32,772 nt of DNA. Source: an uncultured Collinsella sp. (lineage in GTDB: Bacteria; Actinomycetota; Coriobacteriia; Coriobacteriales; Coriobacteriaceae). The stretch's first letter is position 1, and each line of letters starts with the position of its first letter. This document shows, in pieces, positions 1 through 7,863 of this stretch. The stretch covers positions 1 to 32,772 of the forward strand of contig CABVAS010000004.1 in NCBI GenBank assembly GCA_902496375.1. The letters run 5' to 3'. The notes beneath the pieces were generated by a model that saw only the letters and a program-made list of their open reading frames with translations, searched no databases and was not told the origin of the DNA. Made by a program: the position numbers and the translations under genes.

Positions 1-156
1 GGTGCCACCTGGCCCTATGGCAAGGATCCGCGCGACACCAACATCCGCATCGCGCCGAGCTATCCCACGGTCGAGGACCTAGAGGCTGCGCTCGATGTGC
101 TGGTGCTGGCCGTCAAGCTCGTCGCTGCCGAGCTTGCGCGTGCCGAGCGCGCCTAA
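1..156 (+). CDS. Aminotransferase, PLP-dependent, C-terminal end (partial)
   Basis: The frame is open from the first base and stops at TAA 154-156, giving the last 51 residues of a protein whose start lies outside the window. The segment WPYGKDPRDTNIRIAPSYP followed by a leucine/alanine-rich helix resembles the C-terminus of the MocR-like aspartate/alanine aminotransferase group (fold type I, PLP). The SNIRIAP-type arginine is where such enzymes bind the substrate carboxylate. No catalytic lysine can be seen in this fragment. The family call rests on this short stretch only, so the exact substrate cannot be stated. Confidence 0.6.
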   Translation, partial: GATWPYGKDPRDTNIRIAPSYPTVEDLEAALDVLVLAVKLVAAELARAERA

Positions 157-207
157 CGCGCGGCTTCCCGTACTATCCGCACTTTCGATACGTAAAGGAG
201 CGTATAC

Positions 208-522
208 ATGGATTTGGGTATTTCCACCAACCCCACGCCGGAGATCTACACCATTAAGGTAACCGGCGAGATCGATATCTCTAACGCTGATAGCCTGCGC
301 AATGCTATCGACCTGGCGCTCGAGCAGCCCACTGAGGCCGTTGAGCTCGATTTTGCCCAGGTGAGCTACATCGATTCGACGGGCATTGGCGTGCTCGTGG
401 GCGCCGCGCACCACGCGGTCGACCACGGTAAGCGCTTTAGCTGCACTAATGTGCAGCCCCAGGTGATGCGCGTGGTTCAGCTGCTGGGCGTCGACCAGGA
501 GATTTCGATCACGGCGGCATAA
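208..522 (+). CDS. STAS-domain protein, anti-sigma factor antagonist type
   Basis: This 104-residue protein is a single STAS domain, the size of SpoIIAA/RsbV anti-anti-sigma factors. The motif YIDSTGIGVL contains Ser57 in the DSTG context, the residue phosphorylated by the partner anti-sigma kinase in known members. When dephosphorylated, such proteins bind the anti-sigma factor and free the sigma factor. AAGGAG lies 6-8 bases before the ATG. No anti-sigma kinase or sigma factor gene is adjacent, so the partner must be encoded elsewhere and the regulated process is unknown. The gene stands alone between an aminotransferase and the tat genes, with a hairpin behind it. Confidence 0.85.
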   Translation: MDLGISTNPTPEIYTIKVTGEIDISNADSLRNAIDLALEQPTEAVELDFAQVSYIDSTGIGVLVGAAHHAVDHGKRFSCTNVQPQVMRVVQLLGVDQEISITAA

Positions 523-566
523 TCTTTGCCCCCAAAAGGGCGTGCCGTTTGGCATATGTTTGTGAT

Positions 567-594
567 GCGCTCGGACGTTTTGGCGTCCGGGCGC
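567..594 (+). terminator. Hairpin after the STAS gene, possible terminator
   Basis: An 11-bp stem (GCGC, a T-G pair, then CGGACG against CGTCCG) closes a 6-base loop. No run of T follows, so it is at best a weak intrinsic terminator. A TATACT hexamer at 595-600, directly after the stem, could be the -10 box for the tat operon, but no good -35 is visible. Confidence 0.35.
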
Positions 595-675
595 TATACT
601 TGACCGAATGAATAGACGAGTTCCGGCCGAATGGCGCGGTGCGGGCTCGACTCACATCGAGCCTTGGAGGTATGT

Positions 676-1263
676 GTGTTTGGTATTGGAGAGGGTGAGC
701 TCGCGATCATCGTGGTCTTCGGCTTTTTGCTGTTTGGCCCGGATAAGCTCCCGCAGATGGGCCGCACGATCGGCCGTGCCATCCGTCAGTTCCGCGAGAC
801 GCAGGAAAAGATGACGGCCGTTGTTCAGTCCGAGATCATCGATCCGGTAAGCGAAGCCGCGTCGGCCCCGGTCAAGCCCAAGAAGGCTGCCGTCGATGAC
901 GATTCCGATGCGGACGAGGATGCCGCCGGGACGGCTGCACCCGCAAAGAAGGAGACCTTTGCCGAGCGCCGTGCCCGCCTTGCCGCCGAGAAGGCTGCGA
1001 GCGAGGGTGCCACCGAGGGCGAAGGCGCTGCTGATGAGGCCGAGAGCGCCGAGCCCGCCAAGGCCGAGCCTGCTGCTGCCGCCGTCGAACCCGAGCCAGC
1101 TGCAGAGCCGGAGCCCGAGCCCGAGCCGGCAGAGCCCACGACGGCTGACCTCTACGCCCGTCGTCCCCGTAAGCGCAAGGCCGTCGTCGACCAGCTCGCT
1201 CGCGAGCTCGAGGCCGAGGACGACGCTGCTGACGCCGACGCCCCGAAGGGAGGCGATGAGTAA
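676..1263 (+). CDS. tatA: Twin-arginine translocase TatA/TatB family subunit
   Basis: Tat subunit that works with TatC to move folded proteins across the cytoplasmic membrane. I chose GTG 676 because GGAGG lies at 666-670 and the protein then begins MFGIGEGELAII, the normal family start; an upstream ATG at 631 would put 15 unrelated residues before it. The layout is one N-terminal membrane helix, an FGPDKLPQ hinge, an amphipathic helix, then a tail of about 140 residues rich in Ala, Glu and Pro with an EPEPEP stretch. A Glu at residue 8 and the long tail are TatB-like, so TatA versus TatB cannot be settled. The stop codon overlaps the tatC start by one base. Total length is 195 residues. Confidence 0.85.
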   Translation: MFGIGEGELAIIVVFGFLLFGPDKLPQMGRTIGRAIRQFRETQEKMTAVVQSEIIDPVSEAASAPVKPKKAAVDDDSDADEDAAGTAAPAKKETFAERRARLAAEKAASEGATEGEGAADEAESAEPAKAEPAAAAVEPEPAAEPEPEPEPAEPTTADLYARRPRKRKAVVDQLARELEAEDDAADADAPKGGDE

Positions 1264-2054
1264 TGCCTATCGGACCTGCGCGAATGCCGCTCTTCGATCA
1301 CCTGGGAGAGCTCCGTCGCCGCCTGACCATCGTGGTCGTGTCGGTGTTTGCCGCCGCTATCGTGCTGTATTTCGCCACGCCTGTGGTGCTCGACATCCTG
1401 GAAGACCCCATCCGCTCTTTTGTGCCGGACGGTAAGTTCTACATCACCACCACGCTCGGTGGCTTTGGTTTGCGCTTTTCGCTGGCCATCAAGATGGCCG
1501 TTGTCATGTGCACGCCCATGATCATCTGGCAGATTCTGGCGTTTTTCCTGCCGGCGCTTCGCCCCAACGAGCGCAAGTGGGTCGTGCCCACGGTGCTCGC
1601 CTCGACGGTGCTGTTCTTCCTGGGTGCCATCTTCTGCTACTTCATCATCATTCCTGCGGGCTTTGAGTGGCTCATCGGCGAGACCTCGGCCGTCGCTACG
1701 GCACTGCCCGATCTGGAGAACTACGTCAACATGGAGCTGCTCTTTATGATCGGCTTTGGCGTGGCGTTTGAGCTGCCGCTCATCATCTTCTATCTGTCCG
1801 TCTTCCACATCGTGTCCTACGCTGCTTTCCGCGGTGCCTGGCGTTATGTATACGTTGGCCTGCTCGTGGGTTCGGCTGTGATCACGCCCGACGGCTCGCC
1901 CGTTACGCTGGGTCTCATGTATGGCGCCCTGCTCTCGCTCTACGAGATTTCGCTCGCCATCGCCCGTGTGGTCATTACCGCGCGCGAGGGCAAGGAGGGC
2001 TTGTTTGTGAGCCGTCTGGACCTGTTCTCGGACGACGAGGACGACGAGGAGTAA
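1263..2054 (+). CDS. tatC: Twin-arginine translocase subunit TatC
   Basis: TatC is the multi-spanning receptor that recognises twin-arginine signal peptides. The 263-residue protein carries the family signature FDHLGELRRRL near the N-terminus (Glu16 in the HLxELR motif) and about six hydrophobic segments, and ends in an acidic cytoplasmic tail (DDEDDEE). It is translationally coupled to the preceding tatA/B gene through a one-base TAATG overlap, with GGAGG upstream. hypA follows after 6 bases, so tat and hyp genes are probably co-transcribed. Confidence 0.96.
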   Translation: MPIGPARMPLFDHLGELRRRLTIVVVSVFAAAIVLYFATPVVLDILEDPIRSFVPDGKFYITTTLGGFGLRFSLAIKMAVVMCTPMIIWQILAFFLPALRPNERKWVVPTVLASTVLFFLGAIFCYFIIIPAGFEWLIGETSAVATALPDLENYVNMELLFMIGFGVAFELPLIIFYLSVFHIVSYAAFRGAWRYVYVGLLVGSAVITPDGSPVTLGLMYGALLSLYEISLAIARVVITAREGKEGLFVSRLDLFSDDEDDEE

Positions 2055-2060
2055 AACGGT

Positions 2061-2417
2061 ATGCACGAAGTTGGCATTGTCAACGGCATACTCGATACAG
2101 TGATTCGCGCGGCGCGTGGGGCGGGGGCCTCGCGCGCCGTTTTGGTGACGCTGCGTATCGGGGATATGACCGAGGTCGTGCGCGAGGCGCTCGACTTTGC
2201 CTGGGAGACGTTTCGCGACGAGGACCCGCTCACGCGCGGCTGCGAGCTTGCTGTGGAGGAAGTCCATCCACAAAGCGAGTGCCTGGACTGCGGCGAGGTC
2301 TTTGAGCACGACCGCTTCCATTGCCGCTGTCCCCAGTGTGGCGGCGCCAACGTGCGTCTGCTGCACGGCCGCGAGCTCGACATCGCCAGTATCGAAATCG
2401 AAACCCCCGACGATTAA
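2061..2417 (+). CDS. hypA: Hydrogenase/nickel maturation protein HypA
   Basis: HypA is a nickel metallochaperone that works with HypB to load Ni into [NiFe] hydrogenase or another nickel enzyme. The 118-residue protein starts with MHE, the conserved N-terminal nickel site, and has a zinc site made of C74-x2-C77 and C90-x2-C93; C88 is an extra cysteine between them. Length matches the family. It lies 6 bases after tatC and 55 bases before hypB. No HypC, D, E or F and no hydrogenase structural gene is in the window, so the client enzyme is encoded elsewhere. Confidence 0.95.
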   Translation: MHEVGIVNGILDTVIRAARGAGASRAVLVTLRIGDMTEVVREALDFAWETFRDEDPLTRGCELAVEEVHPQSECLDCGEVFEHDRFHCRCPQCGGANVRLLHGRELDIASIEIETPDD

Positions 2418-2472
2418 CCCGCCAGCCACCTGGGGACAGGGTACAAAGGGGCTAAAGTAAGGAGCGCTAAGT

Positions 2473-3156
2473 ATGGCCGAGAAAACGATTGATATCGCGT
2501 CGCCGATCCTGTCGCGCAACGAGCGCCTGGCAGATCAGCTGCGTCAGCGATTTAATGAGACAGGCACCTATGTGATCAATGTGCTGTCGAGCCCTGGCTC
2601 GGGCAAGACCACTACGATTCTGGGCACCAACGAGCGCCTGCGCGACAAGGCCGGCTTGCGCTGCGCCGTCATCGAGGGCGATATCGCCTCGGACGTCGAC
2701 GCCATCACCATGAAGGAAGCCGGCATGCCCGCCATCCAAATCAACACGGGCGGCCTGTGCCACCTCGAGGGCAACATGATCATGGAGGCCGTTGACGCCT
2801 TCGACCAGGCTGTGGGTCTGGAAAACATCGACGTCATCTTTATCGAAAACGTGGGCAACCTGGTCTGCCCAGTCGACTTTGACCTGGGCGAGAACCTGTC
2901 TATCATGATCCTCTCGGTGCCCGAGGGCGACGACAAGCCCGTCAAGTACCCGGGCATCTTCCAACACGCCGGCGCACAGCTGCTCAACAAGGTCGACGTG
3001 GCCCCGGCTTTCGATTTTGACATGGATAGGTATACTAAGACACTCGATGACCTCAATCCGCAGGCGCCGCGGTTTGCCGTGAGCGCGCGCAAGGGCGAGG
3101 GCATGGATGCCTGGTGCGATTGGCTCATCGGGCAGATTGAGCAAGCAAGGGCGTAA
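2473..3156 (+). CDS. hypB: Hydrogenase nickel incorporation GTPase HypB
   Basis: HypB is a SIMIBI-class GTPase that supplies Ni with HypA. The Walker A loop is PGSGKTTT (residues 41-48). The metal site of the G domain is present as C96-H97 in NTGGLCHLEGN, and ENVGNLVCP is the conserved switch segment. At 227 residues it lacks both the N-terminal CxxCGC high-affinity nickel motif and any histidine-rich stretch seen in some HypB proteins, so storage of nickel by HypB itself is unlikely. AAGGAG precedes the ATG. It is followed after 54 bases by topoisomerase I. Confidence 0.95.
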   Translation: MAEKTIDIASPILSRNERLADQLRQRFNETGTYVINVLSSPGSGKTTTILGTNERLRDKAGLRCAVIEGDIASDVDAITMKEAGMPAIQINTGGLCHLEGNMIMEAVDAFDQAVGLENIDVIFIENVGNLVCPVDFDLGENLSIMILSVPEGDDKPVKYPGIFQHAGAQLLNKVDVAPAFDFDMDRYTKTLDDLNPQAPRFAVSARKGEGMDAWCDWLIGQIEQARA

Positions 3157-3210
3157 GTCGGCCGCCATACGGGCGGGCGTAGCCGCAGAGATACGAGATA
3201 GGAGCCTCTT

Positions 3211-5805
3211 TTGAAGCTCATCATCGCCGAGAAAAACGACGCCGCGCGTCAGATCGCCGAGCGTCTGTCCACGGGCAAGCCCAAAAAGGACAAGGTGTAC
3301 AACACCGCCATCTACCGTTTTGAGTGGAAGGGCGAGGAGTGCGTGACCATCGGCCTTGCCGGTCACATCCTAGCGCCCGATTTTTGCGACAGCGTGCTGT
3401 TCGATAAAAAGCTGGGCTGGTATTCGGTCACCGAGGACGGCGAGATGCTGCCGGCCGACATACCCGATGGCCTGGCGCGTCCGCCCTACGACACCAAGCG
3501 CAAGCCGTTTCTTGCCGATGGCATCTCAATCAAGGGCTGGAAACTCGAGAGCCTGCCTTACCTCACCTGGGCGCCCGTCATTAAGCTACCGGCCGAGAAG
3601 GAACTCATTCGTTCGCTCAAGAACCTCGCTAAAAAGTCTGATAGCGTCATTATCGCCACGGACTTCGATCGCGAGGGCGAGCTAATCGGTTCGGACGCCC
3701 TTAACAAGGTGCGCGAGGTGGCGCCGGACTTGCCGGTTGCCCGCGCCCAGTACTCTTCGTTTACCAAGGCCGAGATCACGCAGGCCTTCGATAATCTCGT
3801 CTCGCTCGACCAGAATCTGGCCGACGCCGGCGAGAGCCGCCAGCACATCGACCTCATTTGGGGTGCGGTGCTCACGCGCTACCTGACGCTCGCCAAGTTT
3901 GGCGGCTTTGGTAACGTGCGCTCTGCCGGCCGTGTGCAGACGCCGACGCTTGCCCTGGTGGTCGAGCGCGAGCGCGAGCGCATGGCGTTTGTGCCCGAGG
4001 ACTATTGGCAGATCCGCGGCATGGGCGCCGCACAGGGTGCTGCCGAGGACGACCGCTTTAAGATTGCGCACAAGACGGCGCGCTTTACCGACAAGGATGC
4101 TGCTGAGGCGGCGTACGGCCATGTCGACGGCGTTGCGACGGCAACCGTCGCCGCGGTGACCAAGCGTTCGCGCAAGCAGCAGCCGCCCACGCCGTTTGCG
4201 ACCACCTCGCTGCAGGCTGCCGCCGCAGCCGAGGGCATCTCACCTGCGCGTACCATGCGCATCGCCGAGTCCCTCTACATGGCCGGTCTCATCAGCTACC
4301 CGCGTGTCGACAATACCGTGTACCCTGCGACGCTCGATCTGGGCGCCGTGGTGAGCGACCTGGCAAAGATCAACCCGGCGCTGGCGCCCGTATGCAAAAA
4401 GGTGCTCGCCGGTCCCATGAAGCCCACGCGCGGCAAGGTCGAGACCACCGACCACCCGCCTATCTATCCTACGGGCGAGGGCGATCCGTCCACGCTCGAC
4501 GGTGGCCAGCGCAAGCTCTACGACCTCATCGCCCGTCGCTTCCTGGCAACGCTCATGGGTCCCGCGACCATCGAGAACACCAAGCTCGAGCTCGACGTGA
4601 ACGGCGAGCCGTTCGTGGCCTCGGGCGACGTGCTCGTGACCCCCGGCTTCCGTGAGGCGTACCCGTATGGACTCAAGCGCGACGAGCAGATTCCGCCGCT
4701 TGAGCAGGGCGATACGGTCGACGTGTTCGACATTAAGCTCGAGGCCAAGCAGACCGAGCCGCCCGCGCGCTACAGCCAGGGCAAGCTCGTGCAGGAGATG
4801 GAAAAGCGCGGCCTGGGTACCAAGTCAACGCGCGCGAGCATCATCGAGCGCCTGTATGCCGTGCGCTATCTCAAAAATGATCCCGTGGAGCCGAGTCAGC
4901 TGGGCATCGCCATCATCGACGCACTGACGCAGTTTGCCCCGCGCATCACGAGCCCCGATATGACCAGCGAGCTCGATGGCGATATGACCCGTGTGGAGCG
5001 CGGCGAGGACACCGAAGAGCATGTCGTGACGCACTCGCGCGCGCTGCTGGCCGGCGTGCTCGACGAGCTGCTCAAGCATACGCAGGAGCTGGGCGACGCC
5101 ATCAGCGACGCCGTCACGGCCGATGCGCGCGTGGGCGCCTGCCCCAAGTGCGGCAAGGACTTGGTTATGAAGACGAGTGCCAAGACCCGCGGCAGCTTTA
5201 TCGGCTGCATGGGATGGCCCGACTGCGACGTGACCTATCCGGTGCCGAGTGGCGTCAAGGTGAGCCCGCTAGAGGGCGAGGCCGCCGTGTGCCCCGAGTG
5301 CGGTGCGCCGCGCATTAAGTGTCAGCCGTTCCGCCAAAAGGCTTTCGAGATTTGCGTGAACCCCACATGCCCCACCAACTACGAGCCCGACCTTAAGGTG
5401 GGCGAGTGCAAGGTGTGTGCCGAGGCCGGACGCCATGGCGATCTGATTGCGCACAAGAGCGAGAAGAGCGGCAAGCGTTTTATCCGCTGCACCAACTATG
5501 ACGATTGCGGCGTGAGCTATCCGCTGCCGGCGCGTGGCAAGCTCGAGGCGACAGGCGAGACCTGTCCCGAGTGCGGCGCTCCCATCGTGGTGGTCAACAC
5601 CGCGCGCGGCCCGTGGCGCATCTGCGTGAACATGGACTGCCCGACCAAGGAGAAGAAGCCCGCCCGCGGCCGCAAGACCACGACCAAGGCGAGCACGACG
5701 AAGAAGACTTCGACGGCAAAGAAGGCCACGGCTAAGAAAGCCACTGCCGCCAAGAAGTCGACCGCGAAGAAGTCGACTGCCAAGAAAGCAGCCGCCGACA
5801 AGTAA
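3211..5805 (+). CDS. topA: DNA topoisomerase I (type IA), archaeal-like, zinc-ribbon and Lys-rich tail
   Basis: Relaxes negative supercoils through a transient 5'-phosphotyrosine break. The start is TTG 3211 with AGGAG 3200-3204 upstream; the protein then opens MKLIIAEKND with the Toprim Glu7. The acidic Toprim triad DFDREGE is at residues 151-157. The catalytic tyrosine is Y363 in LISYPRVDNTVYP; this SYPR-DNTVYP form resembles archaeal TopA more than the YMRTDST form of most bacteria. Four cysteine zinc ribbons start at about C644, C694, C733 and C785. The last 50 or so residues are lysine-alanine repeats (KKSTAKK), like the basic DNA-clamping tails of other actinobacterial TopA. Total length is 864 residues. 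A strong terminator follows. Confidence 0.94.
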   Translation: MKLIIAEKNDAARQIAERLSTGKPKKDKVYNTAIYRFEWKGEECVTIGLAGHILAPDFCDSVLFDKKLGWYSVTEDGEMLPADIPDGLARPPYDTKRKPFLADGISIKGWKLESLPYLTWAPVIKLPAEKELIRSLKNLAKKSDSVIIATDFDREGELIGSDALNKVREVAPDLPVARAQYSSFTKAEITQAFDNLVSLDQNLADAGESRQHIDLIWGAVLTRYLTLAKFGGFGNVRSAGRVQTPTLALVVERERERMAFVPEDYWQIRGMGAAQGAAEDDRFKIAHKTARFTDKDAAEAAYGHVDGVATATVAAVTKRSRKQQPPTPFATTSLQAAAAAEGISPARTMRIAESLYMAGLISYPRVDNTVYPATLDLGAVVSDLAKINPALAPVCKKVLAGPMKPTRGKVETTDHPPIYPTGEGDPSTLDGGQRKLYDLIARRFLATLMGPATIENTKLELDVNGEPFVASGDVLVTPGFREAYPYGLKRDEQIPPLEQGDTVDVFDIKLEAKQTEPPARYSQGKLVQEMEKRGLGTKSTRASIIERLYAVRYLKNDPVEPSQLGIAIIDALTQFAPRITSPDMTSELDGDMTRVERGEDTEEHVVTHSRALLAGVLDELLKHTQELGDAISDAVTADARVGACPKCGKDLVMKTSAKTRGSFIGCMGWPDCDVTYPVPSGVKVSPLEGEAAVCPECGAPRIKCQPFRQKAFEICVNPTCPTNYEPDLKVGECKVCAEAGRHGDLIAHKSEKSGKRFIRCTNYDDCGVSYPLPARGKLEATGETCPECGAPIVVVNTARGPWRICVNMDCPTKEKKPARGRKTTTKASTTKKTSTAKKATAKKATAAKKSTAKKSTAKKAAADK

Positions 5806-5827
5806 CGGCGCAGTCGAAACATTGCCC

Positions 5828-5867
5828 AAAAAACGAGCGAGGGTCCCATGATCCTCGCTCGTTTTTT
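5828..5867 (+). terminator. Bidirectional intrinsic terminator between topA and the minus-strand zinc-ribbon gene
   Basis: A perfect 9-bp stem CGAGCGAGG / CCTCGCTCG (5834-5842 with 5853-5861) is flanked by AAAAAA before and TTTTTT after. It can therefore stop transcription from topA on + and from the convergent gene on -. Confidence 0.92.
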
Positions 5868-5869
5868 GA

Positions 5870-5928
5870 CCGGCAGTTAGGGACATTCCTTTTTCTGCCG
5901 GCAGTTTAGGAACGTCCCTAACTGCCGG
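5870..5928. repeat. Palindromic intergenic repeat, copy 1
   Basis: Two 21-base arms, beginning CCGGCAGTTAGGGAC and ending GTCCCTAACTGCCGG, are inverted with a single mismatch around a centre that holds its own palindrome CTGCCGGCAG. A closely related copy lies at 6992-7047, on the other side of the same gene. No coding function is visible. Confidence 0.85.
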
Positions 5929-5946
5929 CTCGGAAACGACAAGGCG

Positions 5947-6930
5947 TTAGTTCACTTCGACGGGTTTGGCGCCGGGATAGCGCTCCTCAAAGTCTAGGCG
6001 GTACTTATTGTCATTGGTGCCCGCCACGTTGTCGCGCGACAGCGGCGCCACGATCTCGTTCTTATGGTCCGCGGGCTTTGCGTACTTTAAGCTGATCTCC
6101 CAGGCATCGCAGATCGCATCGATGCGGTGATCCAGGTCGTCGTACAGAGCAATGATGTCCTTCCACGAGCTGTAGTTCTTAGAGCTTGTGGGGACGTCCA
6201 GGTCCTCGACGATATCGTAGTACTGCTCGATGGTGTCTTCCGTGCGCTCGGCGACGTCGGCGAGATTTTGACGGGCGGTACGGTCCTCTTCCAGATAACC
6301 GCCATTGAACGCCTCTGCGCAGGCACGGACCTGGTTATCGAGATCTTCGAGCAGGTCGTAGTATTCGCTCAGGCGACGGTAGAGGTTTTGCTCGGAGAGG
6401 GTCGCCTGGCTGCCATCCTCGTCATCATCGTCGTCATCGTCAAAAAGGCTATTGGGGTCGTCGAGAGGCTTGAGGTCATCATCGTCAACATCATGGTGCA
6501 GCTTAGTAATCTCGGCAGTCGTTTGCGTGGCGGCGTTGTCGAAAGGCTTGATCACAAAAAAGATGACCAAGGCGATGATAATTGCCACGAGCACAACGAT
6601 AACGGCGATAAGCGCCTTGGTGCTGCTCTTTTTGGCGGCGGGGGCCTGCGGTGAATCAGGCGCGTACGTAGATGCCGGTTGCTGTTGGGGCGGGGTGTCC
6701 GCGACGGGTATGCGCTGCGTCGTTTCGACCGCTGCGGGGCTGGCGGCAGGGTCGGGGCGATAGGCGAGGGGGTCGTCCGGCTTAGCTTGCGGCGTATCGA
6801 GGAAGCCGGTCTGCTCAAACGCGGGTTGGCCATTGCTTGCGGTTGTCTGCTCAACGGGTGCACCGCATGAGGTGCAGAACTTGGCATCATCTGCAAGAAG
6901 TTTGCCGCACGAGGCGCAATACCGAGACAT
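5947..6930 (-). CDS. Zinc-ribbon single-pass membrane protein of unknown function
   Basis: The start is the ATG at 6930, seven bases after AAAGGAG on the minus strand; an ATG 18 bases upstream has no ribosome-binding site. The 327-residue protein begins with a zinc ribbon (CASCGK then CTSCGAP, two CxxC pairs within the first 25 residues). A Pro/Gln/Ala-rich linker, one strong membrane helix (about residues 105-130) and an acidic, aspartate-rich segment follow. The C-terminal region is mostly helical with Tyr/Asp/Leu patterns suggesting coiled coil, and would lie outside the cell. Such N-terminal zinc-ribbon membrane proteins are common in this group, and no function is known to me. It is flanked by two copies of an intergenic repeat and shares the topA terminator. 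Confidence 0.85.
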   Translation of the reverse strand: MSRYCASCGKLLADDAKFCTSCGAPVEQTTASNGQPAFEQTGFLDTPQAKPDDPLAYRPDPAASPAAVETTQRIPVADTPPQQQPASTYAPDSPQAPAAKKSSTKALIAVIVVLVAIIIALVIFFVIKPFDNAATQTTAEITKLHHDVDDDDLKPLDDPNSLFDDDDDDDEDGSQATLSEQNLYRRLSEYYDLLEDLDNQVRACAEAFNGGYLEEDRTARQNLADVAERTEDTIEQYYDIVEDLDVPTSSKNYSSWKDIIALYDDLDHRIDAICDAWEISLKYAKPADHKNEIVAPLSRDNVAGTNDNKYRLDFEERYPGAKPVEVN

Positions 6931-6991
6931 TGCCACTCCTTTCGCCACATTTCAAATCAATACGACGATTATACCCAGTGCTCAAAAAAGT

Positions 6992-7047
6992 CGGCAGCTA
7001 GGGACGTTCCTTTTCTGCCGGCACTTTAGGAACGTCCCTAGCTGTCG
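6992..7047. repeat. Palindromic intergenic repeat, copy 2
   Basis: Arms CGGCAGCTAGGGACGTTCC (6992-7010) and its complement at 7029-7047 pair with one mismatch; the centre TTTTCTGCCGGCA is nearly the same as in copy 1 at 5870-5928. Relative to copy 1 the arm base T has become C while its partner A has become G, so pairing is kept. Confidence 0.85.
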
Positions 7048-7092
7048 CCTAGTCATTTAAGAGCGTCCCCAATGACTACCCAATGACTAGGC
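7047..7092. repeat. Second inverted repeat adjoining copy 2
   Basis: GCCTAGTCATT (7047-7057) is perfectly complementary to AATGACTAGGC (7082-7092). A further AATGACTA at 7071-7078 gives an alternative, shorter hairpin. The core AGCGTCCCCAATGACT resembles the GTCCCTAACTG of the neighbouring palindrome, so both may be variants of one repeat family. Confidence 0.7.
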
Positions 7093-7097
7093 CCGAT

Positions 7098-7126
7098 TTG
7101 GGGCGCGCCTGCCCCTGGGGTATCAT
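7098..7126 (+). promoter_or_regulatory. Putative promoter of tmk-holB-PSP1
   Basis: TTGGGG (7098-7103), a 17-base spacer and TATCAT (7121-7126) sit 50 bases before tmk. The -10 and the following GGCT recur 3.6 kb downstream before comF (10721-10730). Confidence 0.45.
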
Positions 7127-7178
7127 GGCTTGGTTGATATATCTGCATTTACGCGCCTTATAGGAAGGGGCTGCGCTC

Positions 7179-7862
7179 ATGGCTTTTGAGCCCGCTCAAC
7201 ATAGCTTTATCACGCTCGAGGGCGTCGATGGTGCCGGCAAGTCCACGCAGGCGCGTCTGCTTGCCCGCGCGCTCGAACTCGCTGGCTACCAGGTTGTGAG
7301 CCTGCGCGAGCCGGGCGGCACCGCCATCAGCGAAAAGATCCGCGCTCTGCTGCTCGACCCCGCCAATACGGCGATGGGCGACACCTGCGAGTTGCTGCTC
7401 TACGAGGCGGCGCGCGCTCAGTTGGTGCACGAGGTCATAGCTCCCGCCCTCGCGGCCGGCAAGGTGGTCCTGTGCGACCGCTTCTACGATTCCACGACCT
7501 GCTACCAGGCATTTGCCGACGGCCTCGATCGCCAGATAGTGTGCGATGCCAATAACCTGGCCGTCGCGGGAACACACCCGGCGCTCACGCTCGTCTACCA
7601 CATCACGCCCGAGCAGGCGGCGCTACGCATGGCAGCCCGTGGCGCGGCAGATCGCATGGAGGCAAAAGGCATGACATTCCAGGAGCGTGTTTACCAGGGA
7701 TTTTGCGCCATTGCTGCCGAGGAGCCAAACCGCGTAAAGCTCATCGACGCCACTGCGACCGTCGAGGAAGTCTTCGAGAAGACGGTCGAGCAGATTCGCG
7801 CGTACGGTCTCGTCATTTCGCAAGATGCTGTCGCCGCCGCGCTTGCCAAGGAGGCCGAGTAA
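7179..7862 (+). CDS. tmk: Thymidylate kinase
   Basis: Phosphorylates dTMP to dTDP. The P-loop GVDGAGKST (residues 15-23) follows the usual LEG; REPGGT (43-48) and the DRF motif (D100-F102, the DRY/DRF substrate motif) are in place, and a short LID region (AADRME) follows. The length of 227 residues is normal. AGGAAGGGG precedes the ATG. The stop codon is one base from the holB start, as expected for the conserved tmk-holB-yaaT cluster known from Firmicutes and Actinobacteria. Confidence 0.97.
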   Translation: MAFEPAQHSFITLEGVDGAGKSTQARLLARALELAGYQVVSLREPGGTAISEKIRALLLDPANTAMGDTCELLLYEAARAQLVHEVIAPALAAGKVVLCDRFYDSTTCYQAFADGLDRQIVCDANNLAVAGTHPALTLVYHITPEQAALRMAARGAADRMEAKGMTFQERVYQGFCAIAAEEPNRVKLIDATATVEEVFEKTVEQIRAYGLVISQDAVAAALAKEAE

Positions 7863-7863
7863 C

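Noticed and set aside
2421..2455. CTGGGGACAGGGTAC stretch between hypA and hypB as a copy of the palindromic repeat
   Set aside because: Only a few bases (GGGAC) are shared, and there is no inverted partner.
1152..2519. A 455-codon open frame on the minus strand across tatA/B, tatC and hypA
   Set aside because: It is the mirror of well-recognised genes on the other strand, has no ribosome-binding site and a His/Arg-rich product typical of antisense frames in GC-rich DNA.
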